A stretch of DNA of 64,000 nucleotides from Halobacillus litoralis (GTDB lineage Bacteria; Bacillota; Bacilli; Bacillales; Halobacillaceae), in NCBI RefSeq assembly GCF_009856415.1, contig NZ_WMEZ01000007.1:118692-182691 (forward strand), written 5' to 3'. This document shows, piece after piece, positions 1 to 8,999 of the stretch (the stretch's first letter is position 1; the number at the start of each line of letters is the position of its first letter). A program made the translations under genes and the position numbers. A model generated the notes under the pieces. That model was not told the origin of the DNA, searched no databases, and was given only the letters and a program-made list of their open reading frames with translations.

Positions 1-322
1 CGTTGAATTGAAAGATGGGGAGATCACTCGTTTCACGGTTTCTCCTGAAGATTTCGGTCTTCCTTTAGGGAATCTGACAGACATTCGTATTTCAGAAACA
101 GAAGAAAGTGCCCAAATCATTAAGGATGTCTTGTATGGTTGCTCCAATGAAAGTGCCGCTTCCATTGTCACACTGAATGCAGCCGCGGGACTTTACGTGG
201 CAGGAATAGCAGCAGACCTTCAAGAAGGTGTTCATCTTGTTCAAAAAGCGATCAGTGAAGGCGTCACAAGCAAATACTATGAATCGATTGTGAATGAAAA
301 GGAGAATCGTCAATATGCTTGA
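1..322 (+). CDS. trpD: Anthranilate phosphoribosyltransferase, C-terminal part
   Basis: The gene enters from the left edge, so only about the last 106 codons are visible, read in frame from base 2 to the TGA at 320-322. The enzyme transfers phosphoribose from PRPP to anthranilate, the second step of tryptophan synthesis from chorismate. The visible part is the C-terminal alpha/beta domain, with the family-like stretches VSPEDFGLP and LNAAAGLYVAG. It overlaps the start of trpC by 8 bases, which suggests translational coupling. The call rests on this C-terminal match plus its place directly before trpC-F-B-A. The start and any leader lie outside the window. Confidence 0.93.
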   Translation, partial: VELKDGEITRFTVSPEDFGLPLGNLTDIRISETEESAQIIKDVLYGCSNESAASIVTLNAAAGLYVAGIAADLQEGVHLVQKAISEGVTSKYYESIVNEKENRQYA

Positions 323-1079
323 AACCATCTTAGCTGTAAAACAACAAGAAATCGAAAAACTATATTTGCCAGATGAGCAATCATTCGCTCATCATTCCCT
401 CTATGAATCTCTGAAAACCGCACCGTTTGCAGCAGGGTTGATTGCAGAGGTGAAAAAAGCATCTCCATCCAAGGGCATCATCCGTGAGGACTTCAATCCT
501 GTCCGAATTGCTCATGACTATGCTGCCGCAGGTGTGCAAGCCATTTCGGTTCTTACCGATCAGCATTTTTTCCAAGGGCACCGTGATTACTTGACGAATA
601 TCAAAAAAGTTGTGGATGTTCCTGTATTGCGCAAAGACTTTATTATCGACTCATTGCAAATAGCTGAGAGTGCTTATATCGGTGCTGATGCTATTCTCCT
701 AATCGGGGAAGCGCTGGAAGCGGAGAAGCTGCATGAACTTTATCTTCAAGCCTACGAACTTGGATTGGAAGTCCTTGTCGAAGTACACAGTGAAGAAACA
801 TTAACGAAAGTCCTGAATGAGTTCACACCAAAGATCCTTGGCATCAACAATCGAAACCTTCATACGTTTGAAACGAAACTTTTTCAAACCGAGCGAATGG
901 CGAAACTTGCACCGGAGGAGTGTTTGTTGGTTTCAGAAAGTGGCATCTCTTCCCATGATGATCTACAGAAAGTAGCTGGTTACGGAGCTGAGGGAGTGCT
1001 TGTTGGAGAATCTCTTATGCGTCAGAAGAACATCAAAGAAGCAGTCCGTCAGTTGTTGGAAGGAGTGAATGTTCGATGA
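315..1079 (+). CDS. trpC: Indole-3-glycerol phosphate synthase
   Basis: A 254-residue (beta/alpha)8 enzyme that closes the indole ring, converting CdRP to indole-3-glycerol phosphate with loss of CO2. Typical motifs are IAEVKKASPSKG near residue 50, with the substrate-binding lysine, then VPVLRKDFIID, GINNRNL and SESGI. An upstream in-frame ATG at 294 exists. ATG 315 is preferred because GGAG at 301-304 sits about 10 bases before it and the protein then begins MLETIL as family members do. The start lies inside trpD, and the stop overlaps the trpF start as ATGA. Length is normal for a monofunctional bacterial TrpC. Confidence 0.96.
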   Translation: MLETILAVKQQEIEKLYLPDEQSFAHHSLYESLKTAPFAAGLIAEVKKASPSKGIIREDFNPVRIAHDYAAAGVQAISVLTDQHFFQGHRDYLTNIKKVVDVPVLRKDFIIDSLQIAESAYIGADAILLIGEALEAEKLHELYLQAYELGLEVLVEVHSEETLTKVLNEFTPKILGINNRNLHTFETKLFQTERMAKLAPEECLLVSESGISSHDDLQKVAGYGAEGVLVGESLMRQKNIKEAVRQLLEGVNVR

Positions 1080-1732
1080 AAGAACCGATTGTGAAATTAT
1101 GCGGAAACAGATCTTTATCAGATGTAGCCAAAACATCTTCCTCCCAAGCCTCCCATCTTGGTTTCATTTTTGTCAGGAGAACAAAACGATATGTCCGACC
1201 TGAATATGTCGGGCGCTGGGTGAAAAAAATTCGACCAAGACAAAAGATCGTCGGGGTTTTCATCGAGCCCACGATTGAGGAAATCGAAGAGATTCTTCAT
1301 TTTGTGCCATTAGATGTTATTCAACTGCACGGAAACGAAACGGTATCTCAGTTGTTGAGAATCAAAGAAGCGTTCGGACTGCCGGTTTGGAAAGTGGTTC
1401 ACCATCAATCGGATGGCATTAAGCAAATGGAGGTCTTCCGTGGTGTTGCGGATGGATATATTGTGGACAGTAAAGTCGACGGTGTTTCAGGTGGAACCGG
1501 GGTCCGCTTCGACTGGGAGTCTGTGCCGACCTATCAGAATGAAGCGTATGGCCAGGGTGTCCCGTGCTTAATTGCAGGAGGGATTAAACCAGAAAACGTC
1601 ACAGAGCTGTTGCATTATCGTCCGGACGGCATCGACCTTTCCAGTGGGATTGAAATTGAGGACGGTAAAGACATCGGCAAAATTCAAGCAATCATGAAAG
1701 AGGTGGAGCAAAATGTTGCAAGTATTTCCTGA
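1076..1732 (+). CDS. trpF: Phosphoribosylanthranilate isomerase
   Basis: A 218-residue TIM-barrel enzyme catalysing the Amadori rearrangement of phosphoribosylanthranilate to CdRP. The N-terminal KLCGN carries the catalytic cysteine (the usual form is KICG). The C-terminal half has the phosphate-binding stretch VDGVSGGTG and [11 protein letters not shown]. It is encoded between trpC (ATGA overlap) and trpB (20-base overlap), so translation of the three genes is probably coupled. The sequence around the catalytic cysteine (CGNRSLSD) is slightly divergent, but the other family landmarks are intact. Confidence 0.94.
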   Translation: MKEPIVKLCGNRSLSDVAKTSSSQASHLGFIFVRRTKRYVRPEYVGRWVKKIRPRQKIVGVFIEPTIEEIEEILHFVPLDVIQLHGNETVSQLLRIKEAFGLPVWKVVHHQSDGIKQMEVFRGVADGYIVDSKVDGVSGGTGVRFDWESVPTYQNEAYGQGVPCLIAGGIKPENVTELLHYRPDGIDLSSGIEIEDGKDIGKIQAIMKEVEQNVASIS

Positions 1733-2906
1733 TTTAAAAGGACGCTACGGTGATTTTGGAGGCAAATATGTACCGGAAACCCTCATGGGGCCGTTGCAAG
1801 AGCTGGAAGAAGCGCTTGATCAAGCGATGGCGGATCCGGCCTTTTTGGAAGAGTACCATCATGTATTGAAAGAGTACGCAGGGCGCCCCACTTCTTTGTC
1901 TTACGCAGACAAATTGACCGGCCACCTTGGAGGAGCAAAAATTTATTTAAAACGTGAAGACTTGAACCATACAGGCGCACACAAGCTTAACAATGCCATT
2001 GGTCAAGCTTTACTTGCTAAAAGAATGGGGAAAGAGAAAATCATTGCGGAAACAGGAGCAGGCCAGCATGGCGTTGCATCAGCTACGGTTGCCGCTAAAT
2101 TTGGACTTCAGTGTATCGTGTTTATGGGAGAAGAAGATATCCGCAGACAGGAGCTGAACGTTTTCCGGATGAAGCTGCTCGGAGCGGAGGTCGTTTCGGT
2201 TTCTAGTGGAAACGGCACTCTCAAAGATGCGACAAATGAAGCGATCCGCTATTGGGTCGCCAACTGTGAAGACCACTTTTATTTAATCGGTTCTGTCGTC
2301 GGCCCTCATCCTTATCCTCGCATGGTTCGGGATTTTCAGCGGATTATTGGGGACGAATCTAAACGTCAGTTTTTAGAGGTCGAGAAAGAGCTTCCAGATC
2401 GTATATTTGCCTGTGTAGGCGGTGGAAGCAACGCTATGGGAATCTTTTACCCATTCCTTGAAGACACGAGTGAATTGGTGGGGGTAGAGGCTGCCGGGAA
2501 AGGTATCGACACACCCGAGCACGCAGCGACGCTCTCAAAAGGAACTCCCGGTGTGATTCACGGATCGATGACTTATCTCATGCAGGATGAAAATGGACAA
2601 ATTACCGAGCCTTATTCCATTTCCGCAGGCCTCGACTACCCTGGGATCGGTCCAGAGCATGCTCATTTATTCCAAACGAAACAAGTACGCTACGAAGCCA
2701 TCACAGATAAAGAAGCGCTTGATGCATTGAAGCTTCTGACACAGACGGAGGGAATCATTCCGGCGATTGAGAGTGCCCACGCCCTTGCTCAGGCATTTAA
2801 AGAAGCACCTCAGATGAGCCACAACGAAACGATTCTGATCAACCTTTCTGGTCGTGGGGATAAAGACATGGCAACATTAATGGAACATTTCCAGGAGGAG
2901 GTTTGA
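1713..2906 (+). CDS. trpB: Tryptophan synthase beta chain
   Basis: A 397-residue PLP enzyme that condenses indole with serine, working in an alpha2-beta2 complex with TrpA. The PLP lysine lies in the block [10 protein letters not shown] near residue 87. The following [10 protein letters not shown] and the phosphate loop [10 protein letters not shown] near residue 230 are canonical. GAGGTGGAG precedes the ATG within the end of trpF. One base separates its stop from the trpA start. Length and motifs match class TrpB1, the type that pairs with TrpA, rather than the stand-alone TrpB2. Confidence 0.97.
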   Translation: MLQVFPDLKGRYGDFGGKYVPETLMGPLQELEEALDQAMADPAFLEEYHHVLKEYAGRPTSLSYADKLTGHLGGAKIYLKREDLNHTGAHKLNNAIGQALLAKRMGKEKIIAETGAGQHGVASATVAAKFGLQCIVFMGEEDIRRQELNVFRMKLLGAEVVSVSSGNGTLKDATNEAIRYWVANCEDHFYLIGSVVGPHPYPRMVRDFQRIIGDESKRQFLEVEKELPDRIFACVGGGSNAMGIFYPFLEDTSELVGVEAAGKGIDTPEHAATLSKGTPGVIHGSMTYLMQDENGQITEPYSISAGLDYPGIGPEHAHLFQTKQVRYEAITDKEALDALKLLTQTEGIIPAIESAHALAQAFKEAPQMSHNETILINLSGRGDKDMATLMEHFQEEV

Positions 2907-2907
2907 C

Positions 2908-3708
2908 ATGCTGACGAAGACATCATTTCAAGGAAAACTAACGAAAACAGAAAATCTGTTCATTCCCTTCCTTGTAGCAGGGGATCCAAGTCCGGAATTA
3001 ACGATTCAATTCGCTTTGCGTTTGCAGGAAGAAGGTGCAGATGTTTTGGAATTGGGCGTCCCTTATTCGGATCCACTTGCAGACGGACCGACTATACAAC
3101 GAGCAGCTCAGCGCGCATTGAAGTCAGGGATGTCTTTACGTAAAGCCATTGAGCTTGTTCCGAAGTTACGAGAAAATGGACTCGAAATTCCAGTTGTCAT
3201 TTTCACTTATTACAATCCTGTCTTACAAATCGGGCATGAAGAATTCTTTAATCTTTTAGAACAGAATGGAGTCGAGGGCCTTCTTATACCCGATCTCCCA
3301 TTTGAAGAAAGTGAGGAAATTCGCACCCAGTCTGAAGAAAGAAACATCGAATTCATTTCCCTTGTGGCGCCTAACTCTGATCAAAGGATCAAGCAGATTG
3401 CGGAACATGCGAAAGGCTTTCTCTATTGTGTTTCTTCTCTAGGAGTAACAGGAGAGCGAAAGGAAATGTCTTCTGAGGCTTTGTCATTCATTGAAAAAGT
3501 AAGACAGCACAGTCAAGTTCCTGTTGCTGTCGGATTCGGTATATCATCGAACGATCACGTCCAACTTGTGAGAAATCACGCAGACGGTGTCATCATTGGA
3601 AGTAAAATCATTCGGTTGATCGAGTCACAGCTTGAAACTATAGAAGAAGGTAGAATGGACGTAGCTCTCGAACATTTCACCCAAGAAATCAGAGCCCTCG
3701 TTCAGTAA
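2908..3708 (+). CDS. trpA: Tryptophan synthase alpha chain
   Basis: A 266-residue TIM-barrel protein that cleaves indole-3-glycerol phosphate and channels indole to TrpB. The catalytic region LELGVPYSDPLADGP around residue 50-62 contains the conserved Glu and Asp. VGFGIS and the phosphate-binding GVIIGSKI stretch near the C-terminus are also present. The Shine-Dalgarno AGGAGG lies at the very end of trpB. It is the last of the enzymes acting on the indole part of the pathway here. A short gap containing a good ribosome-binding site leads to trpG. Confidence 0.96.
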   Translation: MLTKTSFQGKLTKTENLFIPFLVAGDPSPELTIQFALRLQEEGADVLELGVPYSDPLADGPTIQRAAQRALKSGMSLRKAIELVPKLRENGLEIPVVIFTYYNPVLQIGHEEFFNLLEQNGVEGLLIPDLPFEESEEIRTQSEERNIEFISLVAPNSDQRIKQIAEHAKGFLYCVSSLGVTGERKEMSSEALSFIEKVRQHSQVPVAVGFGISSNDHVQLVRNHADGVIIGSKIIRLIESQLETIEEGRMDVALEHFTQEIRALVQ

Positions 3709-3739
3709 GTTTTGTGAGAGCTGAGAGGAGTGGAGCAGA

Positions 3740-4324
3740 GTGATCTATATGATCGACCACTATGACTCTTTCACCTACAATCTTGTCCAGTATCTTGGAG
3801 AGCTTGGAGAAGAAGTTATAGTGAAGAGAAATGACGAAATAGAAATAGATGAGATTACACAACTGAGACCGGACTTGATTTTTCTTTCCCCAGGTCCGTG
3901 TTCCCCAAATGAAACGCCGGTGACCCTCGAGGTCATCGACCGATTCAAAGGAGACATTCCCATCTTTGGGGTTTGTCTTGGTCACCAGGCCATTGCTCAA
4001 GTGTTCGGTGGAAGTGTCGTACGTTCAGAGAAGCTGATGCACGGAAAAACATCACGCATTTTCCATGATGGAAAAGGGATTTACGAAGGCTTAAGCAACC
4101 CAATGGAGGCGATGCGCTACCATTCGCTGATCGTAGAGCTCTCAGATTTACCAGAGTGCTTTGAAGTGACGGCTTCAACAGTCGAAGGGGAATTGATGGG
4201 CATCCGCCACCTCGAATTCCCCATTGAAGGGGTTCAATTCCACCCGGAGTCTATTGGTACAGGTGAGGGGAAACAATTATTGAAAAATGTCATCCAAAAC
4301 CGTGTGAAGGCTTTCACCCCTTAA
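3740..4324 (+). CDS. trpG: Glutamine amidotransferase of anthranilate/aminodeoxychorismate synthase
   Basis: A 194-residue class I glutamine amidotransferase that supplies ammonia to the chorismate-using subunit (TrpE, PabB or both). The GTG start gives MIYMIDHYDSFTYN, which lines up with B. subtilis PabA (MILMIDNYDSFTYN) and places the nucleophile at Cys79 in GVCLGHQ. The other triad members are in QFHPES. GAGAGGAG precedes the start. B. subtilis has no trpG in its trp operon and shares PabA from the folate cluster. Here the gene closes the trp operon just before a strong terminator, so it may serve tryptophan mainly or serve both pathways. The sequence alone does not separate TrpG from PabA. 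Confidence 0.9.
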   Translation: MIYMIDHYDSFTYNLVQYLGELGEEVIVKRNDEIEIDEITQLRPDLIFLSPGPCSPNETPVTLEVIDRFKGDIPIFGVCLGHQAIAQVFGGSVVRSEKLMHGKTSRIFHDGKGIYEGLSNPMEAMRYHSLIVELSDLPECFEVTASTVEGELMGIRHLEFPIEGVQFHPESIGTGEGKQLLKNVIQNRVKAFTP

Positions 4325-4349
4325 CGTGATATTTATATAACAGAAAACT

Positions 4350-4386
4350 AAAGCTGGTACCTCCAAAGGGGTGCCAGCTTTTTTTA
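4350..4386 (+). terminator. Terminator of the trp operon
   Basis: AAAGCTGGTACC pairs with GGTGCCAGCTTT across a short loop and is followed by a T run. It lies 25 bases after the trpG stop. Confidence 0.9.
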
Positions 4387-4935
4387 TGTTTAAAAGTGGG
4401 GGAGTAAATTTTCGGTGGGAGTGCTGTAAACCAAATTGGACCTTCATATAAACCTTTCAAGTGCCACTGTATAAAGTTGAAAGTCACCGGTATATGATTA
4501 GTTCGGTTATAGCAAAACAAACTCACGGATTTACATGTCTTAATAGGTATGAAAAGCAAAAGGGGGGCGGGTATGTGTTTTTCTTTTCATACATGCCCTA
4601 ACTCAACTTCTTTTATAGGTAATTAGAACTAATTTTACTACAAAATTCTGGCGAGGATTTGCATAGTTAACAGAAATTTCGTAAGAATAAAGCAATTCTT
4701 GGAAAGGTTGTGGTTATCGCTTTCATAAAGGTATGTGAAAAAATGGAATCCTCTAAAAACGCTTGAAATAGCCCTTTTTCACTTCTTCATTTGCTATTTT
4801 CACAAAAATAAAATCTATGTTAGTTTTAATAGCGTTGTGTTCAAAGAGCGATTTCACATCGGCCGATGTTTATAAAAGAGCAGCTCAACAAGAACCAGCC
4901 AACAACAAAAAACATCAGGAGATGATTTAGTAGTT
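4387..4935. other. Long AT-rich intergenic region before the symporter
   Basis: About 550 bases without a convincing gene. A possible ORF on the minus strand (4314-4559) runs through the trp terminator, lacks a plausible ribosome-binding site and is not accepted. The region holds a cre-like site at 4712-4725 and many short AT-rich hairpins. The symporter ribosome-binding site AGGAGATGA lies at the end. I could not choose a single promoter with confidence. Confidence 0.6.
4712..4725 (+). promoter_or_regulatory. Possible CcpA cre site upstream of symporter
   Basis: GGTTATCGCTTTCA differs only at the first position from the CcpA consensus TGWNANCGNTNWCA. It lies about 210 bases before the symporter start, so catabolite control of solute uptake is plausible. 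The core promoter position is not resolved. Confidence 0.45.
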
Positions 4936-6348
4936 ATGGAACTGCAACAAGATCCAACTTTGTTATGGTTTATAGCAATCTATGGAATATTAATGATCGG
5001 CATAGGTGTATTCATGTCGAAGAAAGTAGCTGGCAGTGAAGATTTCGTATTAGCCGGTAAAAGTCTAGGACCTTTTGTATTGATGGGAACGCTTCTAGCT
5101 ACATGGACAGGAAGTGGAAGTATTTCAGGTGGAGAAACGTCAATGGCTTTCTCTTACGGTATTCTTCCTTCTTTGATGATGATGCTCCCAACGTTAGTCG
5201 GTATTATCATTCTTTATGTCGTCGCACCTAAAATCCGCGAACACGGGAAATTCACCGTTGCTGGTATTTTAGAGTCGAAATATGGGCGTACATCCCGTAA
5301 CCTTGCGAGTGTTATTATCATTCTTGCTTATGTCGGTATCGTTTCTTATCAGATGAAAGGTTTCGGATTTATTCTTAATTTAACCACAGGAATGACGGTT
5401 CAGACAGGAACGATGATTGGGGCTGCCATGATCATCTTCCTTGCGATGATCGGGGGACTTCGTTCTGTTTCACAAACGGACGCGATCAGTGGATTTCTAA
5501 TGGTCGGAGGCTTGATCATTACTGTCCCTACAATCATTATGGTTGCTGGTGGATGGAGCGAAATCGTCGCTAATGTTCCCGAGTCCCACATGAGTGCTAC
5601 GGGCGGTTTAACGACAATTCAAATGATCGGTTATCTATTGCCTTCTTTGTTCTTATTGCTTGGTGACCAAAACATGTATCAGCGTCTCGCATCTTCCAAA
5701 GGAGATAAATCTGCGAAGCGTGCACAGATGGGTTGGCTGATTGCGATGATCGTCATTTCACCATCTATTTCATTAATTGCTTTCGCATCTCGTTCCTTAT
5801 TCCCGGATATCGATCCAGGAATGGCGTTGATGGCTACAACAGTAGCAATGCCAGTCGCTATCGGTGGTATTTTGCTTGCAGCAGCGGCTTCCTTCATCAT
5901 TACGACAGGAAACTCTTACTTGCTGTCTGCGGCTACGAACTTGACTTACGATCTTTATGGTAAATATGTAAATAAAGATGCTTCTGACAAAAAGCTTCTG
6001 GCTATGACAAGAATCTTCATTGTGGCCCTTGGTGTCTTCGCATTTGTCATCATCAGTTATTTCCCAACCGTATTAAGTGTGCAAATGTATGCTTACACGG
6101 TTTATGGCGCAGGATTGACTCCGGCTGTACTTGCCGTATTCTTCTGGAAACGCGTCAACGCGGTCGGTGGTGTGTCTTCCATGATCGCTGGTGTAATGGC
6201 AACTCTGACATGGGAAATTGTTCTAGGGCAGCCATTCGAAGTAAACAGTGTAGTCGTTGCTGTACCTGTTGCGGTTATTGTCTTGATTGTCGCAACGTTA
6301 ATGACGACATCTGGATCTCCAGCCGAAAAGGCTGCAAAAGCTTCATAA
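4936..6348 (+). CDS. Sodium:solute symporter (SSS family)
   Basis: A 470-residue integral membrane carrier of the solute:sodium symporter family, which couples inward Na+ flow to uptake of an organic solute. It begins with a hydrophobic helix (LLWFIAIYGILMIGIG). The stretch GSEDFVLAGKSLGP, then TWTGSGSISGGETSMAFSYG, marks the first helices of the LeuT-like core. About 13 hydrophobic segments follow. The substrate cannot be read from sequence. AGGAGATGA precedes the ATG. It is a single-gene unit bounded by a strong bidirectional terminator, and a cre-like site upstream suggests carbon regulation. Confidence 0.9.
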   Translation: MELQQDPTLLWFIAIYGILMIGIGVFMSKKVAGSEDFVLAGKSLGPFVLMGTLLATWTGSGSISGGETSMAFSYGILPSLMMMLPTLVGIIILYVVAPKIREHGKFTVAGILESKYGRTSRNLASVIIILAYVGIVSYQMKGFGFILNLTTGMTVQTGTMIGAAMIIFLAMIGGLRSVSQTDAISGFLMVGGLIITVPTIIMVAGGWSEIVANVPESHMSATGGLTTIQMIGYLLPSLFLLLGDQNMYQRLASSKGDKSAKRAQMGWLIAMIVISPSISLIAFASRSLFPDIDPGMALMATTVAMPVAIGGILLAAAASFIITTGNSYLLSAATNLTYDLYGKYVNKDASDKKLLAMTRIFIVALGVFAFVIISYFPTVLSVQMYAYTVYGAGLTPAVLAVFFWKRVNAVGGVSSMIAGVMATLTWEIVLGQPFEVNSVVVAVPVAVIVLIVATLMTTSGSPAEKAAKAS

Positions 6349-6352
6349 TTTT

Positions 6353-6383
6353 AAAAAACCTCCCGGTACCGGGAGGTTTTTTT
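6353..6383. terminator. Bidirectional terminator between symporter and chemoreceptor
   Basis: AACCTCCCGG and CCGGGAGGTT form a GC-rich stem flanked by A and T runs on both sides, between two convergent genes. Confidence 0.92.
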
Positions 6384-6385
6384 GT

Positions 6386-8410
6386 TTACTCTTTTACTTT
6401 AAACTGGCGGATTTGTTCATTTAATTGCTTGGAAAGAGAAGATAATTCATCAGCACTGTGGGAAACCTCTTCTACAGAGCTGTTGGATTGTTGAGCAGCA
6501 GCTGTCACTTGTTCTACACCGGCTGCAGATTCCTGTGAAACAGACGCCACCTCTTCAATAGAAGCGTTCATTTCATAGCTGTCATCAGAAATTTTTGTGA
6601 GCTTGTCGGAAATTTCACGACTTTTGGCTACCATATCTGTTACAGATTCTTCAATTCTATTAAATGTGTCCCCCGTTACCTTCATTTGTTTTGTGCCTTG
6701 ATCGACTTCTTCATATCCATGCTTTAATGTTGTGACGACATTCGTAGACTCCTTTTGAATGCCTGTGACAATTCCTGTGATATCTTCTACCGAGTTGGTG
6801 ACCTGCTCAGCTAATTTACGAACTTCATCCGCGACAACGGCAAAGCCCTTTCCGTGTTCTCCAGCTCGAGCAGCTTCAATAGCAGCGTTCAAAGATAGTA
6901 AATTGGTTTGCTCTGCGATATCTTGGATCACTTGTACAAGTTTAGAAATTTCTTGGGATTGTTGATCTAGTCCACGTACTTTTTCAACGGCTTCTTTAAC
7001 AATCTGATCAATATTCTGCATCTGGTTTACCGAATGCCGCATCATCTCACTGCCATCATTCGTCATGGATAAAACTTGTTGAGAAGATTCCGCAACGTTT
7101 TCTCCATTTTGGCGGGCTTCCTTGATTTCATTTACGAATGAATCCATCATTTCGGACAAACGAGAAGAACTGTGCGCTTGTGATTCAGAACCAGCAGAAA
7201 GCTGTTCCATTGTGGAAGCAATTTGCTCACTTCCCTCTCGAACTTCATCCGCTGATTGTTTCAATCCCCGGCTTTGTTCTGATACAGCTTCTGTTGCGTC
7301 TTGCAATTGTTCGATGATTCGTTTGATGCTTTCTTTCATTTCGTGAATGGAACCTGACAATTGTCCAATTTCATCGTCTCTGTATTGAATAAGATCAACC
7401 GTTAGATCGCCTTCTTCAACACGCTTCATATTTTTCTGTAAGTCAGCAATTGGTCGACGAATCCGGCGCGCTATAATCACTGAAACGATTACGGATATAA
7501 TCAAAATGCCCAAGACAGTAATGGTAATCGGTAGAAGAACGGCAGCTCCTTTTTTTTCGAGTTCTGCTTTATCTACTGTTCCGATGATGGTCCACCCAGT
7601 TGTTTCATTGATTGAATAGCCTAATGTTTTACCTTTTCCATCATACTCGTAAGTGATGATGCCTGAAGGCTGATCCTGCCCCATAATCTTTAGATAATAA
7701 CTCTCCTTTGATACGTCTGCACCCACAAGCTCAGGATCTGGATGGGAAAGGAATGTACCATTTTTAGAGAAAATCGCTGCATAACCTGTCTCGGCAATCT
7801 TCACACCTTCCACAAGATTAAGAAGGGAGTTCATATTAAGATCAATGGAGAATACTCCCATCACTTCATTGCCATCCATAACTGCGCGGGCTACACTCAT
7901 AATTGTTTCGTTGGTATTGGTATCCATATAAGGAGCTGTCCATATTAAATCTCCTCCGTTTGCGACGGCATCTTTATACCAGGGCCGCTCTCTAGGGTCA
8001 AAATCAGATGGTAAAGTCAAGGTAGAGTCTGTAATGGTTTCACCTGAATCTTCGATGCCCATGTAAGCATTTTTTATTATTTCATTGGAAGAGCGGATAT
8101 CATCCATACGCCGGATTACGCGGTCTTCTTCAGAGGCATAATTGATGAATGCTTGTTCCTGAGAATAATGATTGACGATGTCTTCTTGGGATTGGAAAAA
8201 CAATTCGAATGAATCATTTAACGAGTTCATTTGTTTCTCCACATTGTCGGTCAGTTCATCGGTCGTAATGGAAACGCCGAATGTATAGCTCGCATATCCA
8301 ATGATGATGCCAGCGGCGGTAATCAATGTGAGGAATGGAATTAAAATCTGCCTTTGCAGGGTTCGTTTCCAAAAGGATTCTTGTTTACTCTTCTTTCTTT
8401 TTTTTAACAT
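6386..8410 (-). CDS. Methyl-accepting chemotaxis protein with dCache sensor
   Basis: A 674-residue transmembrane chemoreceptor. A basic N-terminus (KKRKKSKQ) precedes a membrane helix at about residues 20-43. An extracytoplasmic region of about 245 residues with dCache-like features ([22 protein letters not shown]) leads to a second helix near 290-312. A HAMP domain and a long coiled-coil signalling domain follow, with the hairpin tip [20 protein letters not shown]. It reports ligand binding to CheW/CheA at the cell pole. GGAGGT lies 5 bases before the ATG. No other chemotaxis gene is nearby; a sigma-D-like promoter upstream fits co-regulation with motility. The ligand is unknown. Confidence 0.95.
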   Translation of the reverse strand: MLKKRKKSKQESFWKRTLQRQILIPFLTLITAAGIIIGYASYTFGVSITTDELTDNVEKQMNSLNDSFELFFQSQEDIVNHYSQEQAFINYASEEDRVIRRMDDIRSSNEIIKNAYMGIEDSGETITDSTLTLPSDFDPRERPWYKDAVANGGDLIWTAPYMDTNTNETIMSVARAVMDGNEVMGVFSIDLNMNSLLNLVEGVKIAETGYAAIFSKNGTFLSHPDPELVGADVSKESYYLKIMGQDQPSGIITYEYDGKGKTLGYSINETTGWTIIGTVDKAELEKKGAAVLLPITITVLGILIISVIVSVIIARRIRRPIADLQKNMKRVEEGDLTVDLIQYRDDEIGQLSGSIHEMKESIKRIIEQLQDATEAVSEQSRGLKQSADEVREGSEQIASTMEQLSAGSESQAHSSSRLSEMMDSFVNEIKEARQNGENVAESSQQVLSMTNDGSEMMRHSVNQMQNIDQIVKEAVEKVRGLDQQSQEISKLVQVIQDIAEQTNLLSLNAAIEAARAGEHGKGFAVVADEVRKLAEQVTNSVEDITGIVTGIQKESTNVVTTLKHGYEEVDQGTKQMKVTGDTFNRIEESVTDMVAKSREISDKLTKISDDSYEMNASIEEVASVSQESAAGVEQVTAAAQQSNSSVEEVSHSADELSSLSKQLNEQIRQFKVKE

Positions 8411-8469
8411 GGTGTACCTCCGATTCTTATGTAAAATCTGTGCTGATTTAACAGCAGCGTTCCTCTACA

Positions 8470-8495
8470 TTTATCGGATGGTAAAAGTGAATTTC
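8470..8495 (-). promoter_or_regulatory. Sigma-D-like promoter for the chemoreceptor
   Basis: On the minus strand GAAA (8495-8492), 14 bases, then CCGATAAA (8477-8470) resemble the motility sigma factor consensus TAAA-N15-GCCGATAT. It lies 60 bases before the chemoreceptor ATG, which is the right gene class. Confidence 0.55.
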
Positions 8496-8553
8496 AATAG
8501 ACACTAAAATATTTTATAAGGGAAGAGTTTCTCATAATTGAAAATGAGAATAG

Positions 8554-8591
8554 AAAAAGCCACCATTTCAAGTAGTAGAAATGGTGGCTTT
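8554..8591 (-). terminator. Terminator of the tRNA-Ala unit
   Basis: AAGCCACCATTTC and GAAATGGTGGCTT form a perfect stem with a T run on the minus strand, 7 bases beyond the tRNA 3' end. Confidence 0.88.
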
Positions 8592-8597
8592 GTGTAG

Positions 8598-8670
8598 TGG
8601 AGCATAGCGGGCTCGAACCGCTGACCTCTTCGCTGCCAGCGAAGCGCTCTCCCAGCTGAGCTAATGCCCC
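8598..8670 (-). tRNA. tRNA-Ala (anticodon GGC)
   Basis: A 73-nt cloverleaf on the minus strand. The acceptor stem GGGGCAT/ATGCTCC contains the G3:U70 pair that identifies alanine tRNAs. The D arm is AGCTCAGCTGGGAGAGC. The anticodon stem CTTCG/CGAAG encloses CTGGCAG, with anticodon GGC. The T arm is AGCGG TTCGAGC CCGCT. The discriminator is A and no CCA is encoded. It stands alone with its own terminator. Confidence 0.97.
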
Positions 8671-8898
8671 GTATGTTTTTCGACAATTATTATTGTATAT
8701 AGACAGATGGAAAAAATCAAGAGTTTTTTGTATTCTTCTTCCAATCGTAGTTATTAAAGTGAGGAAAGTATTTCTAAGGGAACGAGTGGGTTATGATATC
8801 ATTGAAAAATTTTGAGAGAAGGTCGATTGAACTAGGGACCGATTCCAACCCCGACACATCAAAAGCGAAGAAGTTTTACATAATCTAACAATATACTT

Positions 8899-8913
8899 AA
8901 TATTCTTAAAATT
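8899..8913 (+). promoter_or_regulatory. CodY-like box
   Basis: AATATTCTTAAAATT matches the CodY motif AATTTTCWGAAAATT at 13 of 15 positions and lies 12 bases before the -35 element of the livG promoter. CodY represses amino-acid and peptide transporters when branched-chain amino acids and GTP are plentiful. Confidence 0.5.
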
Positions 8914-8925
8914 ACAAAAACTATG

Positions 8926-8953
8926 TTGACTTCTCCTTCTTAGGTTATATAAT
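8926..8953 (+). promoter_or_regulatory. Sigma-A promoter of the ABC/acyl-CoA synthetase operon
   Basis: TTGACT (8926-8931), a 16-base spacer, then TATAAT (8948-8953), close to consensus. Transcription would start near 8960, inside the region covered by the cre site. Confidence 0.8.
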
Positions 8954-8966
8954 ACTTTTATAGCTA

Positions 8967-8980
8967 TGACAACGCTTACA
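8967..8980 (+). promoter_or_regulatory. CcpA cre site (perfect consensus)
   Basis: TGACAACGCTTACA fits TGWNANCGNTNWCA at every defined position. It lies just after the predicted transcription start, the usual place for CcpA to block elongation or initiation. Confidence 0.7.
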
Positions 8981-8999
8981 TAAAGGGGGATTCTCACTT

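Larger units (their letters stand above)
8671..8999. other. Regulatory region between tRNA-Ala and the ABC operon
   Basis: About 330 bases without a gene, divergently placed between tRNA-Ala (minus) and livG (plus). Its right part carries a CodY-like box, a sigma-A promoter and a cre site, listed separately. The left part (8671-8890) shows no clear feature apart from the expected upstream promoter area of the tRNA. Confidence 0.7.

Noticed and set aside
4314..4559. 81-codon ORF on the minus strand after the trp operon
   Set aside because: It reads through the trp terminator hairpin, has no good ribosome-binding site and resembles no family.
8504..8686. 60-codon ORF across the tRNA-Ala gene
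   Set aside because: It overlaps the tRNA and its terminator on the same strand.
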